Shown here piece by piece: positions 48,401 to 60,040 of a DNA stretch of 64,000 bases. The notes under the pieces were generated by a model that ran no database searches, was not told where the DNA came from, and saw only the letters and a list, made by a program, of their open reading frames with translations. Position 1 is the first letter of the stretch; each line of letters begins with the position of its first letter. The stretch comes from Periconia sp. R9002 (Eukaryota; Ascomycota; Dothideomycetes; Pleosporales; Periconiaceae): NCBI GenBank assembly GCA_023627715.1, contig JAMAHW010000020.1:372001-436000 (forward strand), written 5' to 3'. The position numbers and the translations under genes were made by a program.

Positions 48401-49233
48401 TCTAACAGTACTCGCTGTGCTTTTCCCGCTCTTTCTCGATGCGCCACCGACACTGCGATTTTCTCTGGTCGAAGTTCGTTCTGGCTTTGGACGCGTTTTA
48501 GGGGCAACAATGACTTCTGCGTCGGGCGATATCTTGACAAAGTAGGAGTCGGGGGGAGGAGCGGGAGTGACCGAGGTCACAATGATATTAGCTGTAGTTG
48601 TGGGGGAAAGGTGAAGAGTCAGTGGATGTGAAGCCTGGGCTTGCGGGTTAGGCAGGGCGCGTATCTGGGAGAGAAAATTGAGCTCCAAAAATTGAGCATG
48701 CAACTCTATCATCTCCCAGTCTATGGGGGTCAATGGTTCGATATTAATTGTGTGCGCCTGAGGAGGGTCGACGTGTAATATGATTCCCACTTTTTGCCCG
48801 TCACTGAGCCCAACGAGGCGCGCAAATGTCGCGTCGATTTCGACGGTCTGCATGTCCTGCTCTCTGACAGCAGGACCACCTCTTGTACCACTCAACCCTT
48901 CACGGCCGACGACAGGCGCAGGTCTGCGCTTGCTCTGCATCCCAGTCCATCCCAAGAAGACCGACTTTTGCGGAGATGCGGTTTTGGGTTCAGATGAGCC
49001 GGATAAAGGAGGTTGTCGGTAGGAGAGCTCGACGATAACATTCTGTGCGATCTGCAGAAAGTGAATTAGCTTGAGTAAATTGGATTCGGTTATTGTGTTG
49101 CATTGCATACCGTGTTTGCATTGACCAGTACAGAAACAAGCGACGATGGGAGATTGACGAGACAATTCTTGAGTGATTGTTGAAGCGCAACCTCCGCCTG
49201 AACGACTTGGCCGGTGGGTTTCTTAGGTGGCAT
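45407..49233 (-). CDS. pex1: Peroxisomal AAA ATPase Pex1
   Basis: Pex1 with Pex6 forms the peroxisomal AAA complex that extracts ubiquitinated Pex5 receptor. Two exons (49233-49111, 49051-45407) give about 1255 residues. Exon 1 (MPPKKPTGQVVQAEVALQQS) joins to IAQNVIVELSYRQPPL after a 59-bp intron. The N-terminal double-psi-barrel region contains EIDATFARLVGLSDGQKV and PLTPIDWEMIELHAQFLE, as in Pex1. The D1 Walker A is GGLGAGKSK (about residue 556) with a Walker B-like VVILDDLDKL. The conserved D2 has Walker A GYPGCGKTLLA (about 885), Walker B CVLFFDEFDSIA (about 940), and second-region-of-homology RPDLIDPALLRPGRLD. The C-terminal tail is Ser/Gln/Lys-rich. It is divergent from mcm7 with about 380 bp between. 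Confidence 0.95.
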
Positions 49234-49612
49234 GGTGGGACAATGGTCGATGGTTCTTGTGTTCACGATCCAAGGAACTCGTATGCGTCGTTCACAATCA
49301 TTGATTCACCAGCCTACTAAGGATTGCAGTACTAGCTATTCCGATCTTCGTACTCACGCAGAGAACAGCCGCCCGTCAGATGCCGAGGTTGAGCTTGTCC
49401 GAGAGCGGTCTTAGAGGGCAGAAGCGCCACAGCTCAGCACCAGCCACCAGCCACCACTGCCACTAGAGTATTGACGCGAGACGTGAACTCGGGCAGCGCG
49501 TTTTGCTTCGCTTCGCGTTGCTTTTGCGCAGGTTCATTCTGGTCCCCACCCCTTCCATTCTTCCTCTTTACAAGCAAACCTTCACTCTCGGAGCCTTTAT
49601 TAAGGAGCAGCA
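49234..49612. promoter_or_regulatory. Divergent promoter, pex1 / mcm7
   Basis: 379 bp between the two start codons. An ACGCG core (49474-49478, within ttgacgcgag) resembles the MluI cell-cycle box used by replication genes such as mcm7. It is a single site, so weak evidence. The mcm7 leader is C/T-rich. Confidence 0.4.
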
Positions 49613-52283
49613 ATGGCGCTCCTCGGTCAAGCCGCGCCTGTCAACTACGAGGAGCAGGAAGGTGTGTTTTCCCCGCGCAACATGCTCTGTTGTGCTATGG
49701 TCATTAACTAACCGTAAACAAACCTCCAGCTGCCTTTGTCGACTTTCTCCAGAACTTCAAGTCCTCCTCCACCGAAGCTGTCGATCAGCTGCAAAATCTC
49801 AATCTCAATGGCCAAGGCGACAGCGATGAGTACGATATGGTCAACGACTCGGACGATCCTGCACCAGATGGAACGTCGCAGCGCAGCCCCTCCAAGGCCA
49901 AATATGTGCACATGCTGCAGGAGGTCGCCAACAGGACGAGAACCAATATCATCATATATCTGAACGATCTCGATGCCGTGAGTATGGCCCACCCGCAATG
50001 AAGGGGCCACGGCTAATTATATAAATCAGTGGGAAAAGGCCAATGTCGACGACGAGCATGACTTCAAGTTGGTTGAGTCCATAGAACGGAATGCCCATCA
50101 CTATATTGAGATCTTTTCTCGCGCAGTGGACAAGGTTATGCCAGCACCGTCCACAGAGCCCAAGTACGAAGAAGCAAATGACTGCCCCACCTGCTCAAAG
50201 GCTTTCTCTAACCATGCAACAGCTTTAAGGATGATGTACTTGATATCATCATGACCCAACGATCGAAACGCAATGAGAGGATGCAGGAGCTTCAGGGAGG
50301 AGAGGATGGTGGTGAAGTTCCCCCTGAAGACATCTTCCCAGCTGTCTTGACCCGGAGATATGCTCTGAATTTCAAACCGAGAATACCATCTGGCGCTAGC
50401 AGCCAGCAAAACTCCAAGGCTCTGGCTGTGCGCAACGTTCGCGGCGAACACCTAGGTCACCTCATCACTGTTCGAGGTATTGCAACGAGGGTATCAGACG
50501 TGAAACCCGCCGTCCAAGTCAACGCCTACTCCTGCGATCGATGCGGCTATGAAATTTTTCAGCCTGTGACCACTAAACAATTCACTCCCTTGGACGAATG
50601 CCCCTCATCTGACTGCAAGAAAAACAACACCAAGGGTCAGCTGTTCCTCTCTACGCGGGCCTCCAAATTTCTGCCGTTCCAGGAAGTTAAGATTCAAGAG
50701 ATGGCTGATCAAGTGCCGGTTGGTCACATACCTAGACAATTGACCATTCATTGCCACGGATCGCTGGTGCGACAAATCAATCCCGGAGATGTCATCGACT
50801 GCGCTGGAATCTTCCTCCCAACACCTTATACTGGTTTCAAGGCTATCCGTGCCGGTCTCCTCACTGACACATATCTTGAGGCTCAGTACGTGTTCCAGCA
50901 CAAGAAAGCATACGACGATATTGTTCTTGCACAACCTACTGTGAGGCGAATGAATGAGCTAGAACGCACCGGTCAACTATACGAATACCTCTCAAGATCT
51001 ATCGCTCCGGAAATTTTCGGTCACGTCGACGTCAAAAAGGCATTACTTTTACAGCTGATTGGTGGTGTGACTAAGGAGGTTGGCGATGGAATGCGCATTC
51101 GTGGCGACATCAACATTTGCTTAATGGGTGACCCTGGTGTTGCCAAATCACAGCTTTTGAAGTACATCACCAAAGTCGCTCCTCGCGGTGTTTACACTAC
51201 CGGTCGCGGTAGCAGCGGCGTCGGTCTTACTGCTGCTGTCATGCGAGATCCAGTCACAGACGAGATGGTTCTGGAGGGGGGTGCCCTTGTATTGGCTGAT
51301 AACGGCATGTGCTGCATTGATGAATTCGACAAAATGGACGATAGCGATCGAACAGCCATCCACGAAGTAATGGAACAGCAGACAATCTCCATCTCTAAAG
51401 CCGGGATCACTACAACGCTGAACGCTCGCACTTCGATTCTTGCCGCAGCTAATCCTCTTTATGGACGATACAACCCTCGCATTTCGCCCGTGGAAAACAT
51501 CAATCTTCCTGCTGCGCTTTTGTCACGTTTCGATGTTTTGTTCCTTATTCTTGATACCCCTTCGCGAGATTCAGACGAAGAACTCGCCCGCCACGTGACT
51601 CATGTCCATATGCATAATGCTCACCCTGAGGCTCCCGGAGGCATCGTGTTCAGCCCGGCTGAAGTGCGCCAATGGGTTGCTCGTGCCCGATCATTCCGAC
51701 CAACTGTTCCAAAGGAGGTTTCGGATTATATGGTTGGTGCTTATGTCCGTATGCGCCAACAACAAAAACGCGATGAGGGCTCTAAAAAGCAGTTCACTCA
51801 TACTTCGCCCCGTACGTTGCTTGGTGTCCTGCGTCTTTCGCAAGCCTTGGCTCGTCTACGGTTTGCCGACCAGGTCATCACAGAGGATATTGATGAGGCA
51901 TTGAGGCTAGTCGAAGTCAGCAAGGCAAGTTTGTATGCCGACGAGAACCGTAGGGATGACCACACGCCGAGCAGTAAGATCTATCATCTTATCAAAACCA
52001 TGGAAGCGAGTGGGGCTGCTGCTGTTGGCGATGGAACCCGAGGCGAGCTGGACCTTCGTAGGGTTCGCGAAAGAGTATTGGCAAAGGGCTTCACCGCCGA
52101 TCAGTTTGAGCAAGCAATTGAAGAATATTCCTTGTTGGATGTAAGTTTGCCTACATTCGTAACACACCGGGATTGTATACTGACAATGTCTACTAGGTCT
52201 GGCAAACAACAGGCGAAGGCACCCGGCTTGTTTTTATTGAGGCTGGTGATGATCTGGACATGGATGACGACAACGACTTCTAA
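49613..52283 (+). CDS. mcm7: DNA replication licensing factor Mcm7
   Basis: Mcm7 is a subunit of the Mcm2-7 replicative helicase. Five exons (49613-49661, 49730-49977, 50030-50163, 50223-52140, 52197-52283) give about 811 residues. The fourth exon joins TEPN to [13 protein letters not shown]. The last exon adds [19 protein letters not shown]; reading through instead of splicing would give an unrelated tail. Visible parts are the N-terminal domain, the zinc-binding Cys set (CDRCGY ... ECPSSDC), the Mcm7-type hairpin region, Walker [10 protein letters not shown], sensor and Walker [11 protein letters not shown], the arginine finger LSRFD and the C-terminal winged helix ([17 protein letters not shown]). 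Length is normal. It is divergent from pex1. Confidence 0.96.
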
Positions 52284-52840
52284 AGCTTACCCTTTCAGAT
52301 GTGGGATGATGGCGGTCATGTTTTAAGGAGCACGGCGCATGAAGGCGTTGATTACATTTGGAATTCTGTAAACGGAGAAGTCATCTTGCTAGGTTGTAGT
52401 CGATGGCTCAATTTTGCCAATATCAACATTCATCTCTTGTAGTGCTTGATTGTGCCTTCGGGGTATCAGCTTTGTGGACTCGCCAATTGAGGACTAGGCG
52501 CATTACTTAATTGCAGGTTCTCGTCGTCATGATTTCAATGTACTATGATCATTTGGTCCAACGACTCTTCAACCAGTCTTTGCTCATAATTCTTACTGGA
52601 TGCTAACGTTATATAATTCCCATTACTGTCGTGATAGCGTTCTTGATTGCTAGGCGAGCCAGAACCTGCACCTTCCCCAAAGAGACTACGCCCAACATCC
52701 CGCATCCCATAAGCTCAACTCACACAATCCTAATCTAACACTTTAGCTTCCACACACGCACACGCACGTACGCCTTGGTTGCCGTTCTACCTCCAGACAC
52801 ATCTTTTTCCAGGCCGACAAGTCCCTGCACAATCTTCAAA
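52284..52840. other. Spacer, mcm7 3' flank and shr3 promoter
   Basis: About 560 bp. The shr3 side ends in an acacgcacacgcacg run (52751-52765) and a C/T-rich leader. No gene is supported. Confidence 0.45.
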
Positions 52841-53553
52841 ATGGCAGCAAGCACATTTGCTTCCTTCCTCATCATCGGACGTAAGTAATGTCGCTAGCTC
52901 CCCATCTCAGCCTCACGCAGGCACACGACGCGCGCTTGGGGAGATAAAGGTCGAAGAAAACGAGTCGCATCGCATAGATATGCTAATGACAACAATCAAA
53001 AATAGCGACTTGCTTCTTCCTCGGCATGCTCTTCTCCTCGTTTCCGTACGATTACAATGTGCTCTGGACAACACCTGACGACCCAATGCACTACTTCCAA
53101 GTCCTCGAGGATCACATCAAATTCATGCATACCTCGCCTCCAATCATCTCGCGCATTCTACACATCGTCATTGCTACGGGAATTCTGGGTTTCTTGGCCA
53201 AGCTCTACAAAGCATCCGAATCCAACCTGTTATTCGATGGCGCATCGCTCGTGCTTTACATGGCCGGCATTACAATCTACATCACCAATATTGTGAAGGG
53301 TTTCCGCGTTGTGACCGCGGGTGTCTACGGCAACGTCGACGAAGTTGAAGATGCGAACGCTGGCGATTATATCAACAGGGAGGATACGCTGAGGGTATTT
53401 GCGGCCAGTAACACAATCTTGGCGCTTGTACTAGTGGGTGTCTTGGTGCTGCAGGCGGGACAATGGTATGCGCTGAACAAGGAGGAGGCGGAGATTAAGC
53501 AGATAGAAAAAGAAGAGGAAGAGAAGAAAACCAAAGGAAAGAAGAAGCAGTAG
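52841..53553 (+). CDS. shr3: ER membrane chaperone Shr3
   Basis: Shr3 is an integral ER protein that keeps amino acid permeases from aggregating and packages them for COPII export. Two exons (52841-52880, 53006-53553) give about 195 residues. The first, MAASTFASFLIIG, joins to PTCFFLGMLFSSFPYDYNVL, typical of the family. Four hydrophobic segments are visible (FLIIGPTCFFLGMLFSSF; IISRILHIVIATGILGFLAK; GASLVLYMAGITIYI; NTILALVLVGVLVLQAG), with the conserved PDDPMHYFQVLEDHIKFMHT between the first two. The C-terminal cytosolic tail is charged (EKEEEEKKTKGKKKQ), and the final KKKQ resembles a lysine-based ER-retention signal. The 125-bp intron is long compared with its neighbours. Confidence 0.94.
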
Positions 53554-54973
53554 ACGACAGTGGAGCAGGCGGGTCGCAGCTTATCGCCCAGAAAATGGGC
53601 GCACGCATAGGTTGCGATTATTGGTGTTTCGTGTAAAAAGGTTAAGGGTTTATTTTTTGGGCAGGCATGTGTTGGATGGATAAGGAATGTGTGTGTAGGA
53701 TATGCTCAAGTCTCATTCACCAACAATCAGACGTTCATCATATGTAAATGGGTGGCTAGGGTTTGCTTTGTCGAATATCGTGTGGGTGAGATTGTATATT
53801 ATCAAATGATACAATTGCCCACGGGGATGATCGGCACCTGAGGGTCAGTGGGAATTCTTCCCGGATTGTTATAATGTCTGGTCCACTTGCTGTGACGATT
53901 CACAATAGTATTTACCGTGGATGTTCACTATAATTTTTCCAAATTGAAGACCAATCGCAACGAAGACAATAAGGAGAAGACGAAGTGGTATACCGTTCTG
54001 CAGGAGAGTGACAATATTTACCTATGTGTACGTGTGATTTTGATACGTACCTAGGTAGGTTTATACCGAGAATGATATCGATCCATCGTTTGTGAAGACA
54101 AACAGACTACCACTAATAGGCAGTAGCACTACACTCAACCCAAAATCACCTCAAGTTGATCGAATACGGGAAATAAGGTGTCAATTTACAGATCTACTAA
54201 ACCTTCCGCATAGTGATGGTTCATCATCTCATGGGAAGTGTATATGTAAAGATGCCACGATTTAACAAAATTATAAGAAAAATTCGTCCACTAATTATTC
54301 CTTAAATGCCAGTGTTGAATGACATGCTTACGGTCCTACTTACAGCCCTCGGTTCAATCATATATACTTGCTGCACAAGAACTGAAACACAATCAGAGCA
54401 TTCACGCACATACGAAATAGCTTATACGATCAAAAGCTCAACATCAACAACACTCAACTATACACAGAGGTTTTATCTGGAAAAGACACTTTATACCTCT
54501 GTTATGGGAACTATATACCCAGGAAAAAACAGCGGGCGATGTTATTCCATATCGAGCAAGTACCAACATTTCAATGTATACGAGAGGCCAGGCTTTGATT
54601 CCACTAGAGCGATGCTATATTCCAATACATCAAATTCATTACGTCTGCTGTGTAGCTGCTCTATGGTAAAGAGTACATGGGCAGTGTGCAGTCATTTATA
54701 AGGAAGCACATGCATACACAGTTTGGCCGGTGTCGGCTTCGTCTTTACCAAGAAACGACAGACTCAACGCCCGGGCAGAGTCAAGCCACATACCTACCTC
54801 ATATGAATAAACTGTCTACGGGCACGGTGCCCGCGCCTGCCTCAAGTTACGGTCACGTGCCGTATCCCAAACCCTGTCTGCCTATCTCGTAGAGACCCTA
54901 CCCACCGTTGTTTCTATATCCTCTCTACCCAATCCTCCCCCACCGGAGCCAACAGGCTTCACCCAATTCAAGC
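53554..54973. other. Gene-free 1.4-kb AT-rich stretch
   Basis: This is among the most AT-rich parts of the window (53900-54700). The longest ORF (about 130 codons, + strand) has Ser/Thr/Tyr-rich low-information sequence and no family resemblance, so I do not call it. Inverted or tandem repeats of note were not seen. Confidence 0.45.
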
Positions 54974-55952
54974 ATGATCAGCGAGTGGGAGGAAACGCGA
55001 GCCATCATATCCTACAAGCTTATTCAAGCGTCCAAAAGGCGCAACGCGCTTGAGAGCGAAAAGATTAAAGGCAATCCAAGCTCTGCTACCACCACCACCA
55101 CCACCACCGTCACCGCTACTCCACCTTCTCGATTCGTCAATTCCGCCATTCGACATCGTGCACTCCTCGCCATGCACAAACCGGCCCACTATTCTGCTTC
55201 CAGCGTCATGGACTCTACCTCTACCTTGGCTTCCGCTTCTACTCTGGCTTCGTCCATCGTGGCGTCATCTCATGGAGACGAGAAAGACCGTAAGTTTTTG
55301 CCAGATTCTCAGTTCTTCCTTCCTTTCTTTCCTGCGTGGTGTGATTAAAAAACGGCGTCGTTAGCCCTCTCTCATTCTACTTCTCCTTCTCCTCCTCTTC
55401 CTTCTTCTTCTTCTTCTTCTTCTTCTACGTCCGCCAAAATACCATCGGATCCGGGCAACGACTGGCCGCAAACCGAGATCAAGATGGCCACAGATACACT
55501 GGGCGGCGGGGTCGAAACCAGAGAGCCGGAGTTCTATCAGCAGGCTTTTGAATATTATCAAGAGCGCGAGTACACGATGGTCAATGAGATGTTGGCATCT
55601 CGCCTCATCGTCACCAACATCGCTGCGGACGCCATGACGGACGACCTATACGTGGCTTTCCGCTCGTTCGAGCCTGCCATGTGAGTTGAAAAAGAAGTGC
55701 CTTGGAAAAACATGAAGAGCTTCAAACAATTGGAGGTTGATACTAACACATGGGGATCTGTGTAGCCTCGACATCAAGATGCTCAGCGAACGCCACCCAA
55801 TCAAACGTACTCAGACGGCTTATATCGACTTTACTTCGTGCAGTGCTGCGGTGAACGCCGCCGCCTCCAGCAAATTCTTAGCGGTCTTCGGTCTCAGGCT
55901 CCACGCTCGTCAGGCGGTCAAGGACGATGATACTAAGTTGGTGTGGGGCTAG
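54974..55952 (+). CDS. Small protein with RRM-like C-terminal domain, function unknown
   Basis: Three exons (54974-55289, 55365-55680, 55766-55952) give about 272 residues, all junctions keeping frame. The N-terminal half starts MISEWEETRAIISYKLIQAS and is Ala/Ser/Thr-rich. A run of eight or so Ser codons (TCT repeats near 55403-55427) follows the first intron. The C-terminal 100 residues have an RRM-like layout: SRLIVTNIAADAMTDDLYVA for the first strand and helix, then FEPAILDIKMLSERHPIKRT, TAYIDFTSCSAAVNAAASS and FGLRLHARQAVKDDD, which resemble the beta-2, beta-3/alpha-2 and beta-4 parts. Canonical RNP aromatic residues are only partly present. A nucleic-acid or protein-binding role is possible. 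I do not recognise a named orthologue. Confidence 0.65.
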
Positions 55953-56150
55953 CGAGTGCTTAGTTATACAAACAGGACATACTTAGACTGCCTTCAAGCG
56001 TCGTGTGTTGTGCCATGTTTATTAGCAGAAATATGGAGGAGCATTATGAGGGATCAAAAATCATTCAATGGCATGGAGTAATATGGGTTTAATGAAAGGA
56101 TACATTCAATGGCATGCAAGACCCTTACCATTCATGTCCATGTGTGTGCG

Positions 56151-59100
56151 TTAGTACCCGTTTTCAGATATGGCTCTTGCAGAAGACAAAGTATCCGAAG
56201 TAGCCGACACATCACTCCGAGACCTGTCTTCATGCTCCTCTTCCTCAGATCGCTCATCCATCATTTCAACATCCTCATCCTCATGCTCCGGCTGATCGTC
56301 TCTTTTTTCCATCTCTTCCTCTCCAGCATCCTCGTCCCCTAGTTCATTTATTGACTCATTGATGACCGTCATACGATTCACGAATTCCTTTTGCAACTCC
56401 CTCAGCCACGACGCCAATAGCTCTCCTTCTAGAGACCCGTGGTACGCTTGTAGAAGATGTTCCTTCAGATCGAGGATGAGCTTACGACGACGCTCATTGA
56501 GGACATTGGGGGACGTTTTCTTTTTCTGGACAAGGCGATGTTCGAGTATATGGGCAAACCGCGTAGCATCAGCAAGCACTGAGGGCGGGAGAGGTACCAC
56601 GCTTGCCAGCGCGAGGCCGTAGTGAGCTTGCTCAACAATACCGCCCACTGCTTTATAAAGCATTGTCATGGTGTCGTTTTGGCTGACCTACACGAGTCTG
56701 TAGTCAGTATTGTGCCAGTGCCAACGGGAAAGCCCTTTCCCTGCACGCACCTCTACTGCCAAGTGTATAGCAACCACGCCGTTGCGCTCTGAAAGTATAG
56801 TTGCGATGTCTTTAAAATGGGTTGCAAACCATACGAGCGCCTTGAGAGAGTTACAAATCAGCATGAAGATGAGTGACCAAACAAGTGGACATACTTTGCT
56901 ATCAACCAACGCCTCCGCAATGGCTATAGCAATGGCCAGGCCATCGCGAGTGCTTGTGCCCCTTCCTAACTCATCGATGATAGCCCTTGAGTAATCAGAA
57001 TGGGTATCAGGAATCTGAAGTTGACACTCACATGCTACGGTTGTCAATGTTCCGTAAAATGAATGCCATCTCCCGCATCTCGGCAGCGAATGTGGATACA
57101 TTGCATTCAACACTGTTATCCATACCTACTCTAGCAAAAAGTTGATTCATCACTGGAAATGAGGCACTTCGCGCTGGAACACTGAGCCGGTAAGAATACG
57201 GTTTTGAATTGCAGACAAGGAATACTCACAAGCTACCGATTTGTGCCATGATAGACAAGAGAGCAACAGAGCGGATGTAGGTGCTCTTGCCGCTCATGTT
57301 ACAGCCAGTGATGATTTGAAATCGGCATTGCTGAGTGGCATACACGTCGTTGGGAATGAATTTGGTTTGCATAATCTTCTCTCGAATCGGATGCCGAGCA
57401 TCCTTCAGGCCGAGAGTGTCAGTAATACGAGGTTTGACTGTCTAAAGTCAGTGTTACGGGGTATGACGCGGCAAAATGGATCTGTACCGTAGTCATGAAC
57501 CGTAACAAGATGAGCAAAAGCGGAAATCTTATTGTAATTAGCGAATGCAGCAATGAGTCTAAAAGGCCCATTTTTGTTACCATATCAAGCAGTGCTATGG
57601 CTTCACTCATCTTGAACAAGGCAGACATGTGGCAGCGGATCTTCTCGATAAAATCCTGAATGAAAGCGTCACCTGTCCATTTAGATACCTGCGAACTTAT
57701 AGTGGGGAGATATTGCAAACTTACTGCAAAGAACGACTTCATGATAAGCGTTCATAACCTGTACACATTTTAGATGTGATGGATGATCTCGATGTCAGCT
57801 TGCTGACCTTTTGGTTTCTCTTCATCAACACCAAAGTCTGGCATTCGATATACTTCTTTTTGCGAACAATGTTCGTGAATACCGCAGGAAGGCGCCTGTC
57901 GTCACGGCTTTCGATCTCGTTCATTGAGATACGAATATCTAAACTCGCACAAATAAAGGTCAGCGAGATACAATATTAGAACAGATTTATATCTCCAAAG
58001 CAACACCACGTCGTGTGTCGCAATTAATCTGCGCTCGGGATATACTGACAAAAGCCTCGCGCCGGTTCATACTTAAGCTCCATCTTCATATCGTGTTCCT
58101 CTAGATCTGGTGTCAGGGTACAGGAAAAATAGTTATTCTGTAGGGAGTCTACCGCTAAGCTCGTTGATGTATTGATACGCATCTGCCATATTCTCTTTGT
58201 ACGTCTGACGAGCCACGTCGAGCAAGCCGTGTACGCCAGTTTTGACAGCCCATGTACGCTGATTTCTGAGCTCGAGTGGTTGCTTGGCATATGCAACGTC
58301 TTCATTTATGGTTTCTTCAATCATGCGTTGGATCGGTAAAGCATTTTCTGGTGTGCATATCTGGACGAAGGTCAGCTCCAATTTCAGAAATCGATTAGAA
58401 GAATCTGTTAACTTCACGAATCGTAGCGAGAATAGAGCATCTTGCTCCACTCAGAGCTTCGTAAACAGTGGAAACAGATAGTACAAACGCTTTGAGCATG
58501 ATGATATGATTGATACTTTGCTCAGTGGTGTAGAGGGAAGGTTTTTTCGGTATGATGATGAGCTACGCGGCTTTAGCAAATACGAACCATTCAATGACGC
58601 ATAAGACTCATCATACAGCTGTTAGAACTTTGTCAGCATCTATGAAGTTCTTCAACGCTCCACGAGTGGCATAGAACATTTGTTCTTTCGCTTGTAGCTC
58701 GTCCACAGCGTCGTATCGTCGGACAATGGTCTCCTTGTCAGTCAGTGGCTGAAGAACATTACTACGGAGCATTCGTGCTCCCATTGGAGTTTGTGTCTCA
58801 TTGAGAAGTCCAAAAAGACAATCGCGTGACTTCGCATTCTGGAGGTTCTGTACTAATTCGAGCGAGTGGATGGTGGACACATCAATTAGCACTAAAATGG
58901 TGAAAACAGAATTAGCTGAGTGCACCCAACCACACAACATACGCAGCATATAGCCTCAAACTATCACAGAAGGTGGTGCACCAAGAATGACTCACTGGCT
59001 CCTTGGCCTGATTCGAACTTTATTCTGAGAGAACGCGCAGCAAATGTTGTACCGCATCCTAAGTCAAGATATTTCAAAATCTACTCATTTCATTAGCAAG

Positions 59101-59709
59101 GAAAACAGGCGTCGAAGCAAAAGCACGCACTGCCGCGATGCAGCATACGGCATAGTAGGCTCCAGTCACGGAGAGCTTGATAGCCTCCACATCGTCCGCA
59201 AAGGCAAGGTCTTGAATATAATCCATTCCCGAACTTTCCGACCAGTATCGGCGGTCAAGAAGCGTCAGTTTGCTTCCCAAATTTATGAGACTCTCTTCGA
59301 TTATAGAGAAAAGCTTTGATTTCGGGTTTGCGGCAGTAGTCATACAAAGGATGACAGTGGGTCCGTAAACTTGAAGCTTGTGCAATGTTTTGACATATGT
59401 CTGGCTGTCACATATCTGGCAGAGTACGGCTTCTCCAGTGTCGATATTGATGAATGAAAGACCGACAGTAGGAGAAATGCCTCTAGATTCGGCGATGGCA
59501 CAGATGACTTCTTGGTTCTCCACACGCGCAATGGTGGATGCACTCGTCCGCGGGCGAGCGGTAGAAGGTCTTGCAGTACCACGACGAGTTCCGGGCCGGG
59601 AACCACTTGTGGTGTTGTAGTCTCCATAACTGTACGAGTAAGTAGGGTAGGAGGATTCTGCTGCAGCGCTATAAGAAGTAGAGGTGGGCAGTCTGTTGGA
59701 GCGAAGCAT
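56151..59709 (-). CDS. msh4: Meiotic MutS homologue Msh4
   Basis: Msh4 forms a heterodimer with Msh5 that stabilises meiotic recombination intermediates and promotes crossovers. I infer 15 exons: 59709-59131, 59080-58996, 58891-58617, 58562-58413, 58360-58153, 58100-58050, 57938-57808, 57758-57725, 57672-57581, 57527-57488, 57437-57230, 57181-57032, 56985-56895, 56840-56751, 56687-56151. They sum to about 906 residues with no stop. The N-terminus lacks the mismatch-reading domain of Msh6 and has a Thr/Arg/Pro-rich head (RPGTRRGTARPSTARPRT), as in fungal Msh4. Later come ICDSQTYVKTLHKLQ, LVQNLQNAKSRDCLFGLLN, ELRNQRTWAVKTGVHGLLD, Walker A TGCNMSGKSTYIRS, NSVECNVSTFAAEM, Walker B region IIDELGRGTSTRDG and FATHFKDIA. 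The end is acidic. Exons 8 and 10 are only 34 and 40 nt. Confidence 0.92.
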
Positions 59710-60040
59710 GGCGATTAGTGAGAAGTATTGCACTGTTAGTCGAGGATCAATTCAGCAGAGGCTAATAAAATGCCCTGATAGCACAGGTACAGCGCGATGG
59801 CAATCTGTTCATTCTTCAGAGGCATGCACCCGATGAGATGTAGGATGGCAGTCGGTGGAGGTTAGACTAGTGCGTACACCCATGTCTCTGGGGCCAACCC
59901 ACTTTGGGGTTTTGTTATCGATAAAGTTATAAAATTTCTGGATACAGTCCCCCCCCCCAACCCTCAGAAGGTTGCATTCTTGCACCCGCTGCGCACTTTA
60001 ACCTCTGGCCTTTGGCAGCAGATTCTGAGGGACACGAAAC
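59710..60040. promoter_or_regulatory. Divergent promoter, msh4 / rsa4
   Basis: 331 bp between the divergent starts, containing a poly(C) run (59947-59958) near the rsa4 side. No TATA box stands out. Confidence 0.4.

Noticed and set aside
50164..50222. Possible GC-AG intron in mcm7 beginning at gcaaat
   Set aside because: An ordinary GT donor (gtacga at 50164) gives a better frame-correct join, TEPN to FKDDVLD, so no unusual splice site is needed.
54306..54701. 131-codon plus-strand ORF in the AT-rich spacer
   Set aside because: Ser/Thr/Tyr-rich sequence of the kind chance frames give in AT-rich DNA; no domain.
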